From contig NZ_LNTU01000039.1 of assembly GCF_001558695.1 (NCBI RefSeq), forward strand, positions 62,001-126,000: a stretch of DNA of 64,000 nucleotides, read 5' to 3'. Position 1 is the stretch's first letter; every line of letters begins with the position of its first letter. The DNA comes from Paramesorhizobium deserti. GTDB lineage: Bacteria; Pseudomonadota; Alphaproteobacteria; Rhizobiales; Rhizobiaceae. The notes under the pieces are model-generated. The model did no database searches. It was not told the origin of the DNA and worked only from the letters and a program-made list of their open reading frames with translations. The translations under genes and the position numbers were made by a program. Positions 33,574 to 42,454 of the stretch are shown here, in pieces.

Positions 33574-35075
33574 GATGTGGAACCCGTTGCGAATGTCATG
33601 ATTTTCTCCGGCGTGCGGTCCGTGCCCGAAAGCGTGGCGCTGAGCCGACCCTCATGCATGACGGCGATGCGGTCGCTCATGCCGATCACTTCAGGCAGTT
33701 CCGAGGAGATGAGCAGGATGGCCGTGCCTTCGGCGGCGAGCTTGCGGATGATCTTGTAGATCTCGAATTTCGCGCCGACATCGACGCCGCGCGTCGGCTC
33801 ATCGAGGATGAGGATTTTCGGGCGCGTGAGCAGCCACTTCGCCAGCACGATCTTCTGCTGGTTGCCGCCGGAAAGAGCGCCCGCCTGGGTCTCAAGCGAA
33901 GCCGTCTTGATCGCCAGCCGCGCGACTTCGTCGTTCGCCGCCTCGCGCTCCCTGCCCTGGCGCAGAAAGCCGAACAGATTGGAGAATTTCTTCAACCCCA
34001 CCATGGAGATGTTAGAGGAAACACTGTGGCTCAGCACCAGCCCCTCCTCCTTACGGTTCTCTGTGACGAAGGCGATGCCCTTGACGATAGCGTCTGCGGG
34101 GGATGCAATCGCAACAGCCGCACCATCGATGGCGACATGGCCTGCCGACGCGCGCTTGATGCCGAACAGCGTGTTCATAACCTCCGACCGGCCGGAGCCG
34201 ACAAGCCCGAAGAAGCCGAGGATTTCACCTGCCCGCACATCGAAGGAGATATTCTCGAACTCACTGTCGCGCGAAAGGCCCTTCACTTCGAGAACCGGCG
34301 TACCCGCCGGTACGGCAACGTCGCGGGCGGGGTAAATCTCGTTCATGTCGCGCCCGACCATCAGCGCGATCAGTTCCTCGATGGTTGTGTCCTGGCTCTC
34401 GCGGGTGGCGATATAGCTTCCATCGCGTACGACCGTGATGTCGTCGCTGAGGCGCATGATTTCCTCCATGCGATGCGAGATATAGATGACAGCGACGCCC
34501 CGACGTTTCAGCTTTTCGATGATACCGAAAAGGATTTCCGCCTCGCTGTCGCTTAAGGAGGAGGTAGGCTCGTCCAGGATCACCACCTTCGCCTCGATGC
34601 TGAGCCCCTTGGCGATTTCCACGAGCTGGCGCTGGGCAACGGAGAGATCGCCGACCTGTTGCGTCACATCCACCGGCAGGTGGAGTTCACCGACGAGCGC
34701 CGCCGCCTTCGCCACCAGCGCCCGGTCGTTGATGAAACCCGCCGTCGCCGGTTCCCGCGTCGCGAGGATATTTTCGGCCACCGTCAAATTGTTGCAGAGA
34801 CTGAGTTCCTGAAAGACGATCGTCAGCCCCGCCCGTGCCGCCTCCTGCGGATCGGCTGGCGCATAGGGCGTACCGTCGAGTACGATGCTGCCGGATGTGG
34901 GCTGATAGACCCCGGCGAGGATCTTCATCAGCGTCGACTTGCCGGCCCCGTTCTCGCCGAGGATGGTATGAACCCTCCCCCGCCGGACCTGCAATTGCAT
35001 GGATTTCAGCGCCGTCACCGGCCCGAAGGATTTGGTGACATCGCGGATATCGAGGATGATATCGGAAGAAGCCAT
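33570..35075 (-). CDS. Ribose-type sugar ABC transporter ATP-binding protein
   Basis: RbsA-type double ATPase of 501 residues. The first domain has Walker A Gly-Glu-Asn-Gly-Ala-Gly-Lys-Ser-Thr and Val-Ile-Leu-Asp-Glu-Pro-Thr-Ser-Ser-Leu-Ser. The second has a degenerate P-loop (Gly-Leu-Val-Gly-Ser-Gly-Arg-Ser-Glu) but an intact Leu-Ser-Gly-Gly-Asn-Gln-Gln-Lys and Asp-Glu-Pro-Thr-Arg-Gly-Val-Asp-Val-Gly; this asymmetry is normal for the family. AAGGA precedes ATG 35075. It is separated from the binding-protein gene by a RIME-like element. Confidence 0.94.
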   Translation of the reverse strand: MASSDIILDIRDVTKSFGPVTALKSMQLQVRRGRVHTILGENGAGKSTLMKILAGVYQPTSGSIVLDGTPYAPADPQEAARAGLTIVFQELSLCNNLTVAENILATREPATAGFINDRALVAKAAALVGELHLPVDVTQQVGDLSVAQRQLVEIAKGLSIEAKVVILDEPTSSLSDSEAEILFGIIEKLKRRGVAVIYISHRMEEIMRLSDDITVVRDGSYIATRESQDTTIEELIALMVGRDMNEIYPARDVAVPAGTPVLEVKGLSRDSEFENISFDVRAGEILGFFGLVGSGRSEVMNTLFGIKRASAGHVAIDGAAVAIASPADAIVKGIAFVTENRKEEGLVLSHSVSSNISMVGLKKFSNLFGFLRQGREREAANDEVARLAIKTASLETQAGALSGGNQQKIVLAKWLLTRPKILILDEPTRGVDVGAKFEIYKIIRKLAAEGTAILLISSELPEVIGMSDRIAVMHEGRLSATLSGTDRTPEKIMTFATGSTS

Positions 35076-35102
35076 CGTGGTGTCCTTACGTCCGTCCGAA
35101 AC

Positions 35103-35250
35103 ACCCCCTCTGCCGGGCATCTCCCCCTCAAGGGGGGGCGCCTCCATTAATGCCCGGCATCAATCGCAGGCGTTGAAGGATGGGCAGCAGCGGGATGTAT
35201 CAGCCAATCTCCCCCTTGAGGGGGAGATGTCCGGCAGGGCAGAGGGGGGT
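35103..35250. repeat. RIME-like repeat pair inside the sugar ABC operon
   Basis: Two inverted copies (about 35103-35145 and 35207-35250) of the same element as at 30178-30330. The left copy has lost a five-base CCCTG block and has diverged at its end, and the right copy has a T for C. The spacer shares a GCGTTGAAGGAT stretch with the spacer of the other locus in opposite orientation, so the whole composite unit was duplicated. It lies between the binding-protein and ATPase genes. Confidence 0.8.
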
Positions 35251-35289
35251 ATAAAGGCCACACACCCCTGCTATCCGCCTCAAGAAGGA

Positions 35290-36183
35290 TTACTTCTTCT
35301 TCGTATAAACGCCGGGAATGATCGGCTGGTCAGCCGGAACTTCATCACCGGCCATCACCTTCACCGCCGTATCGACGGCGAGCTTGCCCATCTGATCCGG
35401 GAATTGCTGGATGACGCCGACCATGTCGGGATCGTTGTCCACGGCGGCGATCGCCTCCGGCATGCCGTCGAAGCCGATGACCTTGACCTTGCCGGAGAGA
35501 CCGGCCGATTTCACCGCAACGGCGGCGGCAAGCGCGGCGTCGTCGCCGAAACCGAAGATGCCGTTGATGTCAGGGTTGGCCTGCAGCATGTTCTGCGCCG
35601 CCGAAAGCGCCTCGGCGCGGGTGATGCCGGTCTGCACCGCGACGATCTTCATCTCCGGGTGCTTGGCGATGGCCTCCTTGAAGCCCTTGACGCGGTTCAC
35701 GACCGACTGAACAGTCGGATAATCGATGATCGCGACATTGCCCTTGTTGCCAAGTTCCGCGGCCATCAGCTCGCCAGCCTTGACGCCGCCGGCATAATTG
35801 TCGGTGCCGATATAGGAGGTCACCTCCGCGCCCTCGACCGGCACGTCGACGGTGATGACCTTGATGCCGGCGGCTTCCGCCCGCTTGATTGCGGCGACCG
35901 CGCCCTTGCTGTCGACCGGCGAGATGATCAGCACATCGATGCCCTTGACGATGAAATCCTCCACGTCAGCGAGTTGCTTGTTCAAATCCTGATTGGCGAT
36001 CGAGATTTCGAGCGGAACGTCCTTGGCCTTAGCCTCTTCGGTGATGGCCTTGGCCAGCTCGTTATAGAACGGATGCTGCTGGGTCAGAAGCGAGGCGCCG
36101 ATGCCCTCCGCCTGGGCGGCAATGGTCATGAGAGAGAGCGCCGCGGATGCGAGCAGCGGCTTCAAGATACGAGAAAAGGTCAC
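35290..36183 (-). CDS. Ribose-type sugar ABC transporter substrate-binding protein
   Basis: RbsB-family periplasmic binding protein of 297 residues: signal peptide ending near Ala-Gln-Ala-Glu, then Gln-His-Pro-Phe-Tyr-Asn-Glu, Gly-Ile-Asp-Val-Leu-Ile-Ile-Ser-Pro-Val-Asp, Ile-Gly-Thr-Asp-Asn-Tyr-Ala-Gly-Gly and Gly-Phe-Asp-Gly-Met-Pro-Glu-Ala. It is the first gene of the importer-kinase-epimerase operon. Neighbours suggest tagatose or a related polyol product as ligand, but the sequence alone only says sugar. Confidence 0.94.
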   Translation of the reverse strand: MTFSRILKPLLASAALSLMTIAAQAEGIGASLLTQQHPFYNELAKAITEEAKAKDVPLEISIANQDLNKQLADVEDFIVKGIDVLIISPVDSKGAVAAIKRAEAAGIKVITVDVPVEGAEVTSYIGTDNYAGGVKAGELMAAELGNKGNVAIIDYPTVQSVVNRVKGFKEAIAKHPEMKIVAVQTGITRAEALSAAQNMLQANPDINGIFGFGDDAALAAAVAVKSAGLSGKVKVIGFDGMPEAIAAVDNDPDMVGVIQQFPDQMGKLAVDTAVKVMAGDEVPADQPIIPGVYTKKK

Positions 36184-36292
36184 GAATTCCTCCCGAATGT
36201 TCGATGGAGCCCAACGCTACGACGATCCGGCAGGCGGGCCCTTGGCCAGCCGACGCCGGCATACCAATCATAAAACTTTCCACGCGTCAAAT

Positions 36293-36316
36293 TTAATTTC
36301 GATATACGTAAATTAA
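36293..36316. promoter_or_regulatory. AT-rich dyad upstream of the sugar importer
   Basis: TTAATTT and AAATTAA form a perfect 7-base inverted repeat with a 10-base spacer, 110-133 bases before the binding-protein start and the most AT-rich part of the 176-base gap between mxaD and this gene. It is a candidate operator or UP-like element for the sugar operon. Confidence 0.35.
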
Positions 36317-36359
36317 CGGGAGGAGCCAAACGGGCGTCTCGTTCTTTAAGGCGCACCGG

Positions 36360-36887
36360 TCATTGGCGCGCCTCCGTCAGTTGTTCCAGGTTGTCGAGCC
36401 CGGCGCGGAAGAACGCCTTCATTGCTTCGGTTGCAGCGGCGTCATCCCGACCCTCGGCGGGGTAATTGCCCGTATCGGCGCGGTAGAAGCTGGCTTTCCA
36501 GACGACTTCGCTGCTTCCCCCCTCTGAACGGACAGAAAGTGTCGCCGAGTAGGAGCTTACCGGAAGCGCCTCCACATTCTCCTTGGCGAGGCGATAGGAA
36601 TAGGCGTGTCCGGCAGCGTCATACTCATCAAGGCCCTCGGCGATCCGGCCGCCGTCCTTCAGCTCGATCGAGCGTTCCGCTCCGGCGCCATTGCCGCCCG
36701 TTCCAGTGCAGTTCACTACGAGAGGGTGCCACGCCGCGAGATTCGCGAAGTCGCCGATGACGGCCCAGATGGCTTCCGGAGACGCGGCAATGGTGACCTT
36801 CTCCTCCACCTTCTGCGGTGTCGGACCATGCGCGAAGGCAAATGATGTTCCGATTGCGATAAACAGCGCGGCGAGCAATTGTCTCAT
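36360..36887 (-). CDS. mxaD: MxaD, periplasmic START-like (SRPBCC) protein of methanol oxidation
   Basis: SRPBCC/polyketide-cyclase-fold protein of 175 residues with a signal peptide (cleavage near Phe-Ala-His-Gly). The ligand-cavity protein begins Glu-Lys-Val-Thr-Ile-Ala-Ala-Ser-Pro-Glu-Ala-Ile-Trp. In Methylobacterium, MxaD is periplasmic and improves electron transfer from methanol dehydrogenase to cytochrome cL. ATGA overlap with mxaL places it as the last gene of the mxa operon. Confidence 0.9.
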   Translation of the reverse strand: MRQLLAALFIAIGTSFAFAHGPTPQKVEEKVTIAASPEAIWAVIGDFANLAAWHPLVVNCTGTGGNGAGAERSIELKDGGRIAEGLDEYDAAGHAYSYRLAKENVEALPVSSYSATLSVRSEGGSSEVVWKASFYRADTGNYPAEGRDDAAATEAMKAFFRAGLDNLEQLTEARQ

Positions 36888-37882
36888 TGAGCCATCCTTT
36901 CGTTTCTGGAATGAGATGAACCAGGGCGCGGCTGACGAAGACGGAAGATCGGCAGGGCGCCATAGCTGGCAAGAAGTGCCGCCAGGGCAATGGCGGCCGG
37001 GATGGGGCTGAGGTCGGCCGTGGTCCCGATCATGCGCGGAGAGGCGCTTTGCGCCACCGCCGCGTCGAGCCGGGAGGCATCTTCCAGGCGGACATAATCA
37101 AGCCCTGCCCGGCGCGCCAGCGTCTGAAGATACTCCTCCCGCACCGAGGTGAGATGCTCGTTGCCTGTTGGAGCCTCTCCACCAAAAGGGGCGTTGCGGG
37201 GATGCCAGCCTGGACGGCTCGATGCATCGGCCGGCGGCAGGCCCATCCTGTTCTCCTGTGGTACGTCAGCCATGGCGAAGAAACCGGTCTCCCGGCCCAT
37301 ATCGTCGAATTTCGGGATCGGCACGAGGGCATTTCCCCCCACACCAATAAGAAGCCCCCTCACCTCGCCGGCTTTTCCTTCGAAAGGCGGTGGGCCCGAG
37401 GCGGAGAGCGGTGGCGCTTCATGACCGTCGGTCAAGAAAACGAGATCAGCGTCCAGGCTGCGCGCGATCTCCAACGCGCTGTTCAGACCGGAGGCGATGC
37501 GACTGTCGCCTTCCCATGCCATGCGCCATTCGAGCGAGCCAATTGCCGCCTCAGCCACAGGATAATTGTCGCAAAGTTCGACCGGCTCAAACAGGAGGAA
37601 GCTGCGGCGTTCGGTGAAGATGCCGAGCCCGACGCGCGAGCGGCATGGCAGCTGTGCGATCAAATCGCGCAATGTTCTCTTGACCGCGTCGAGGCGAGGC
37701 GCCGGGCTGCCGTCCAGCACATAGTCACGCGCGTTCATGCTGCCGGTGACATCGACGACAAGGAGAAGGTCATATGCTGCGCGCTGCATCGTCCAGCTCG
37801 GTCTCGCCAGCGCGATACAGAGCGCGACAAAGGCGGCGATGAGCAGGATGAAGCGGAAGTCCCTGACGGCGCGGGGCATCAT
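36884..37882 (-). CDS. mxaL: MxaL, von Willebrand-factor-A membrane protein
   Basis: Protein of 332 residues with N- and C-terminal membrane helices flanking a vWA domain. The MIDAS metal site begins Val-Val-Asp-Val-Thr-Gly-Ser-Met-Asn (about residue 50). MxaL, MxaC and MxaK are needed to insert Ca2+ into methanol dehydrogenase. ATG 37882 overlaps the mxaK stop (ATGA) and has AAGGGG upstream; ATG 37918 is in frame but unnecessary. It overlaps mxaD by 4 bases. Confidence 0.9.
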   Translation of the reverse strand: MMPRAVRDFRFILLIAAFVALCIALARPSWTMQRAAYDLLLVVDVTGSMNARDYVLDGSPAPRLDAVKRTLRDLIAQLPCRSRVGLGIFTERRSFLLFEPVELCDNYPVAEAAIGSLEWRMAWEGDSRIASGLNSALEIARSLDADLVFLTDGHEAPPLSASGPPPFEGKAGEVRGLLIGVGGNALVPIPKFDDMGRETGFFAMADVPQENRMGLPPADASSRPGWHPRNAPFGGEAPTGNEHLTSVREEYLQTLARRAGLDYVRLEDASRLDAAVAQSASPRMIGTTADLSPIPAAIALAALLASYGALPIFRLRQPRPGSSHSRNERMAQ

Positions 37883-38499
37883 GGCAACCCCTTCGGCAAG
37901 CCGGGAAGATCGGTCCATAATTTCTCCGGCGTTTCCTGCGGCGGCTCTTCGGAACTTGGCTGGATTTCCGGAAAGTCCCGCACCAGACGCATGGCGACAT
38001 CCAGATTGTAACGGGCATCCCAAAGATCCGGACGAACCGAAAGCGCTGCACGATAGCCGTCCTTGGCCAGATTGATGAGCGGGATTGCCTGGTCGATCTT
38101 CATGTCCTCGATGAGGCGCAAGGCTGTTCGCAGCCGCGCATTGGCGAGGTCGTACTGGATCGCTGCAAGAACCCGTCGGTCGCCGCTTATCCTGACCGCC
38201 GGCACGAGCGCCTGCGCCTCATCGAGACGCCCCCGCCGCATCAGGAATTGCCCGCGGGCGAGCAATATCTCCGGTCGCGCCCTGTCGCCGACGGCGATAT
38301 CCCGCCCGGTGGCAAGACCCGAAATCACGCGATTGTCGTTCCATGCCGAAAAGGCTAGCCAGCCCGAAACGGTAAAGGCGGCAAAAGCGACCACCAGCGT
38401 ATTCACCAGCAGGATACTTTTCAGACGTTCCACAGACAGCAAGGGAACGCCAGCCCATCTGTTCCCGGAATGATGAAAAAGGGAGGAAAGATCAACCAC
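37879..38499 (-). CDS. mxaK: MxaK, methanol dehydrogenase calcium-insertion protein
   Basis: Protein of 206 residues with one N-terminal membrane helix (about residues 29-50) followed by a helical, TPR-like periplasmic part with Ala-Arg-Gly-Gln-Phe-Leu-Met-Arg-Arg-Gly and a Pro/Glu-rich tail. Position between the two vWA genes identifies it as MxaK, required with MxaA, C and L for calcium insertion. GTG start overlapping mxaC by 8 bases. Confidence 0.87.
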   Translation of the reverse strand: MVDLSSLFHHSGNRWAGVPLLSVERLKSILLVNTLVVAFAAFTVSGWLAFSAWNDNRVISGLATGRDIAVGDRARPEILLARGQFLMRRGRLDEAQALVPAVRISGDRRVLAAIQYDLANARLRTALRLIEDMKIDQAIPLINLAKDGYRAALSVRPDLWDARYNLDVAMRLVRDFPEIQPSSEEPPQETPEKLWTDLPGLPKGLP

Positions 38500-39535
38500 G
38501 CTTGCCTCCCGAAGCCAATGTGAGCGCCGGCCGGTACGTCGCCCGAGACCGGCCCGTCAGGCCGCGCTCGGCAAGCTTGGCCAGCGCGAGCAGCGCGACG
38601 GACACAGCAGCGGCTGAATAACAAAGGTGCGAGAGATCGCGGCGGGGCATACGCTCGAAATAAAGGAGGGGCCGCATCTCCTGCCTGTCGATTTCGGCGA
38701 TCGCCTGCTCGACGGCCCGCGGCGAACCTGCTTCGAAGGCACGATAGGGAACACCAAGAGTGGACAGGAAAAGGTGGAGATGGCGTTCAGGGTTGGTCTG
38801 CGGCATGTCCGGCTGCCTCGGATCGGGTGGATCGAAGATACCGCGGCTGCCCTTGGTCCGCAGGAACAGCCAGTAGAGATTGAGCGGCATGCGGGCGGCT
38901 ATGCTGCGTAATGTGGCCTGCACCTGCCGATCTATAACCGCAGCGCCGTCAGAAACGAGAACAACCGCACGCGAGGCATCAGCGGTATTCTCATTGAACA
39001 TGGTCATCGCGAGCACGAGGCCGCGGCCGACATCCGTCTTGGCCAGACCCGGCCGGTCAATCGCGGCGACTGCCGCTCTGACCGTATCATGATGCTGGGT
39101 GAGTGGTAGGACAGGCATGGGCGAGGTCGAAAAAGCCGCCACCCCGATGCGGTCGTGTGGCCGGCGCGCGACAAAATCCGAAATGAGCCGCCTTGCGGCC
39201 GCTGATTTCGAGACCTCGCCGCCGCTCGGCAGACGATTGGCGAAGGAATTGTCCATGCTGCTCGATCGGTCGAAAAGAAGCACGATGTTCGCTCCCTTGC
39301 CCACCCGCTCGACGAGTTGCTCCCGTCTGTGGAGACCGGCAAGACCGAAAATGATCATGGTGATTGCCAGAGCGCCGGCGATGCGCAATCCGATATCCAT
39401 CACAAGGGAAAGCCGATCGTGGGGAATAGAAGCCAGTGAAGGATAGCTGGAGATGGAGAGCACCGTCGCCGCGAATGGCAGGAGCGCGAGCGGCAGGAGC
39501 AACAGCACGGCCGGCGTGTCGACGGTAAAATTCAC
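38492..39535 (-). CDS. mxaC: MxaC, von Willebrand-factor-A membrane protein
   Basis: vWA protein of 347 residues with two N-terminal membrane helices and one near the C-terminus, like BatA/BatB. The MIDAS segment reads Leu-Leu-Phe-Asp-Arg-Ser-Ser-Ser-Met-Asp (about residue 87), a slight variant of DxSxS. It is one of the Ca-insertion proteins of methanol dehydrogenase. Overlaps mxaA (ATGA) and mxaK. Confidence 0.9.
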   Translation of the reverse strand: MNFTVDTPAVLLLLPLALLPFAATVLSISSYPSLASIPHDRLSLVMDIGLRIAGALAITMIIFGLAGLHRREQLVERVGKGANIVLLFDRSSSMDNSFANRLPSGGEVSKSAAARRLISDFVARRPHDRIGVAAFSTSPMPVLPLTQHHDTVRAAVAAIDRPGLAKTDVGRGLVLAMTMFNENTADASRAVVLVSDGAAVIDRQVQATLRSIAARMPLNLYWLFLRTKGSRGIFDPPDPRQPDMPQTNPERHLHLFLSTLGVPYRAFEAGSPRAVEQAIAEIDRQEMRPLLYFERMPRRDLSHLCYSAAAVSVALLALAKLAERGLTGRSRATYRPALTLASGGKRG

Positions 39536-40455
39536 GACAATCCCCTTTCCGCTTCGGCAAGACGGGCGCCGAGGTCAATGAGCACCGTCCGCGGCAGATC
39601 AGCCTCGGCGCCCCTGGCGTCAGCACCGAAGAAGGCGCGCCTCGACGCCTGGAAGAAGCGGCCGATCTCAGGCTCGAGCGGCCGGAACGCTGGTGCCGTT
39701 TTCAGGAAGGAAGACAGGTCATCGGCGAGCACCGCCCGCCCCGCGGTCGCATCGAAGGCGCGGTGCAGGCAAAGAAGACCGGCGCGATAAGCCTCTGCTC
39801 CCGATCCGCTCCTGAACGCCCGCCGGGCTGCGCGAACGGCTTGCACGAACGGGCGCTTGCGGCGCGTGGAAAAGGGCCACCATGCACGATTATAGGCGAG
39901 AAGGCCAAGCAGCAGCACCGAGGCAATGCCGGAGGCGATTGCGAGCGAAAGCCACCTTCGGACCGGGAGTATCATGGGGCCGGTATCGTTGCGAAGATAG
40001 ACGGGGTCTCCGGTCCCGCGAGGCATGATCTCGCGCAACGGCGACATCAGAAAGCTCCAAGCCGGCACATTGGCCTCGACCCGATGTGCTCCATCCGTCG
40101 CGGTGACGGAAAATCCGGGTATCGCGAGTTCCCTTGGTTCGAGCGGCGCATAGAAGATCTGGTAATCCAGCGCGAGGCGATAGCGGTGCAGACCGCCATT
40201 GATTCCCCTGTCGTCCACCGCGACCGTTTTCAGGTCGAGCCAATAGGTGACGGGTCGCGGCCTCGGCAAGGAGCCTGCTTGCAGCGTGAACGGCTCATCC
40301 AAGACCACATCGACCTGGAGACGGATAACGTCGCCGATGAAATAACCGAAGGGCCGTGGGCCCAGAACCTCGATCGCACGCACCTGCCCTGCGGCTTCCC
40401 CCGTGACGAACATCGCAAGCAGGGCCAGGAAGAGGCGGACCGGCATGGCGCTCAT
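39532..40455 (-). CDS. mxaA: MxaA, methanol dehydrogenase calcium-insertion protein
   Basis: Protein of 307 residues: signal peptide (Met-Pro-Val-Arg-Leu-Phe-Leu-Ala-Leu-Leu), a periplasmic domain, one membrane helix (about residues 168-190) and a basic cytoplasmic tail rich in Arg/Ala, an architecture like BatD-type proteins. It is needed for incorporation of Ca2+ into MxaF. ATG 40455 overlaps the mxaS stop (ATGA); ATG 40446 is an alternative. Confidence 0.89.
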   Translation of the reverse strand: MSAMPVRLFLALLAMFVTGEAAGQVRAIEVLGPRPFGYFIGDVIRLQVDVVLDEPFTLQAGSLPRPRPVTYWLDLKTVAVDDRGINGGLHRYRLALDYQIFYAPLEPRELAIPGFSVTATDGAHRVEANVPAWSFLMSPLREIMPRGTGDPVYLRNDTGPMILPVRRWLSLAIASGIASVLLLGLLAYNRAWWPFSTRRKRPFVQAVRAARRAFRSGSGAEAYRAGLLCLHRAFDATAGRAVLADDLSSFLKTAPAFRPLEPEIGRFFQASRRAFFGADARGAEADLPRTVLIDLGARLAEAERGLS

Positions 40456-41321
40456 CCTCCGACCAGACTTTCGGTCAATTTGTCCGGATCGAACCGGTCG
40501 ACAAGATGAACCGGAAGATGACCACGCGCGCTGAACAGCCGGTCGAGTTGGACAAGACGGTCCTTGCGGGCGTTGCACCATTGGTCCCGCACGGCCGGAC
40601 GCATGATCGTGAGCCGGCGACGGCCGGTTTCGAGATCCTGCAGCTCGACAAGTCCCCAGGCAGGAAGATCCTCGTCCTCGCCAGCATCGCGGATGACAAC
40701 CGGCACGACGTCATGCCGCCACAATGCGTCGAGCACGCCTTTCAGTTGCTCAATGGAAAACAGGAAATCAGAGATCAGAAAGACAAGGCTGCGCTGCGTG
40801 GGGAGCCAGCCCGCGGTCTCGGCCAGCCCCCGCACGCTTGCACCACCTGGTCTGGCGTGGACCAGCCGATCGAAGACCTCGACCTCAAGGCCACGCCGAC
40901 GCGCCGGCGGGATTAGAACATCTTCCCGAACCGATGAATCGCAACCGATCAGGCTGAAACGGTCGCCCGTCTTGTAAGCCGACAGGGCCAGTGTGGCGCA
41001 AAGCTCCGCTACAACAGGCATGCGCCGGACATGGCCCTCGAACCCCATCGAGCCCGAAAGATCCACAAGAGCGACCAGCGTGATCGCGCTGCGCGGGGCG
41101 AACTGACGCACCTGCACCTCGCCCATCGGATCCTGAAAAGTCCTGCGGAAATCGATGCGTCTGGGATCGGGATGCCGGAGCAGCGGCACATGACGCCGGA
41201 ACTCGCCACTGCCTCCTTCTCCGGAACCGCGGTGCGCGCCCGGATGCACGCTGCTCGGTCGCCAGCCCAGCCTGTAGGGGATCGTCGACAGGGGCGGCAA
41301 GGTCACGACGCGTCCGCTCAT
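40452..41321 (-). CDS. mxaS: MxaS, DUF58/vWA-family maturation protein
   Basis: Soluble DUF58-type protein of 289 residues with a vWA-like domain: Leu-Val-Asp-Leu-Ser-Gly-Ser-Met-Gly-Phe (about residue 90) supplies the DxSGS metal site. MxaS works with the MoxR-type ATPase MxaR as a chaperone pair acting on vWA partners. It overlaps mxaR by ATGA and mxaA by ATGA. Confidence 0.9.
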   Translation of the reverse strand: MSGRVVTLPPLSTIPYRLGWRPSSVHPGAHRGSGEGGSGEFRRHVPLLRHPDPRRIDFRRTFQDPMGEVQVRQFAPRSAITLVALVDLSGSMGFEGHVRRMPVVAELCATLALSAYKTGDRFSLIGCDSSVREDVLIPPARRRGLEVEVFDRLVHARPGGASVRGLAETAGWLPTQRSLVFLISDFLFSIEQLKGVLDALWRHDVVPVVIRDAGEDEDLPAWGLVELQDLETGRRRLTIMRPAVRDQWCNARKDRLVQLDRLFSARGHLPVHLVDRFDPDKLTESLVGG

Positions 41322-42349
41322 GGTGCGGCCACCTTGTCGAACACCGCCCGGCACAGCGCGCGCACGATGGGCTCGCGCCGGAACTCGTAGACCGGATCAA
41401 GAAAGATCCGGTGGGCCATCACTTCGTTGAAAACATCCCGCAGATCCTCGGGAACCACCATGTCGCGGCCCTCGAGCCACGCCCGCACACGTGCTGCGCG
41501 CACGAGGAAAGAGACGCCGCGCGGACTTGCACCGCCAAGCACGAGACGATTCGTATCGACGCCTTCAATTTCGATGCCGTGTCGGTTCGGCCTGCGAACG
41601 GCCTCCCACAGCGCCACCGTGTAGGCCTCCAGCGCCTCGCTCGACCTGATGCCAACCTGGATCGCGCGGGCGACGATGGGGAGTTCCTTGAAGTCAACAA
41701 CCCCTTCACGCACCTCCGCGACCAACGCATCGATGTCATGGAAACGTGGATCGAAAATCAACCGCCGCCGGTCTTCCTCTCCGACGGGCATCGGCACCTC
41801 GATTTCCATGAAAAAGCGGTCGCGCGCGGCGGCGGGGAGCTCGAATGTCTCTTCCCGCTCGACTTTGTTGCGGTCGGCGAATACCTGGAGAAAGGGGAAC
41901 TTGAACTCCCGATCATAGGCCGTAATGCTGCGCTCCGCCATGAGGCGCAGCAGCAATGAATGGACCTGCGGCCGCGCGCGATTGATTTCGTTGAAAAAGA
42001 AGACGGAAAGATCATTGCCCCCCGCCAGGAGCGGTCCGGGATCAATCCGCGGCTTTCCCGACTCGGTGAGATGCGCGTGATAAATGAGATCGCCGGGCAT
42101 CAGGTCCACTGTGCCCTCGACGCGCTGGAACTGGCCGCCTATGGCTCTCGCCAGGGCACGCAGAAGCGTGGTCTTGCCGACGCCGACATCACCCTCCAGC
42201 AGGACGTGCCCGCGGGCGAAGGTGGCAATGGTCAGTAACCGGATAACCCGCTCCTGCCCGAGAATGACCTTTGCTATTTCCTGCTGGAGGGCTTGGGCGC
42301 AGCCCCGCGCATCGCTCAGCGTCGTATCCACGTCGCGTGCCAAATGCAT
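41318..42349 (-). CDS. mxaR: MxaR, MoxR-type AAA+ ATPase
   Basis: MoxR-family ATPase of 343 residues, the founding subfamily. Walker A Leu-Leu-Glu-Gly-Asp-Val-Gly-Val-Gly-Lys-Thr-Thr (about residues 51-62), Walker B Val-Phe-Phe-Phe-Asn-Glu-Ile-Asn-Arg-Ala (Asn in place of the usual Asp before Glu) and sensor-1 Phe-Ala-Asp-Arg-Asn-Lys. In MoxR proteins of the methanol operon it acts as a chaperone for dehydrogenase maturation. It follows mxaI after 164 bases containing a hairpin; the next genes are tightly overlapped. Confidence 0.94.
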   Translation of the reverse strand: MHLARDVDTTLSDARGCAQALQQEIAKVILGQERVIRLLTIATFARGHVLLEGDVGVGKTTLLRALARAIGGQFQRVEGTVDLMPGDLIYHAHLTESGKPRIDPGPLLAGGNDLSVFFFNEINRARPQVHSLLLRLMAERSITAYDREFKFPFLQVFADRNKVEREETFELPAAARDRFFMEIEVPMPVGEEDRRRLIFDPRFHDIDALVAEVREGVVDFKELPIVARAIQVGIRSSEALEAYTVALWEAVRRPNRHGIEIEGVDTNRLVLGGASPRGVSFLVRAARVRAWLEGRDMVVPEDLRDVFNEVMAHRIFLDPVYEFRREPIVRALCRAVFDKVAAP

Positions 42350-42454
42350 ATTGGTTTTACCACTTCATGGTTACGCTCAAGACGACACGACCGAATGGAC
42401 AGTGCGGAGGTATTTCCCCGCCTTCCCATTCGATACGCGGCGATGCCCCGCTGG

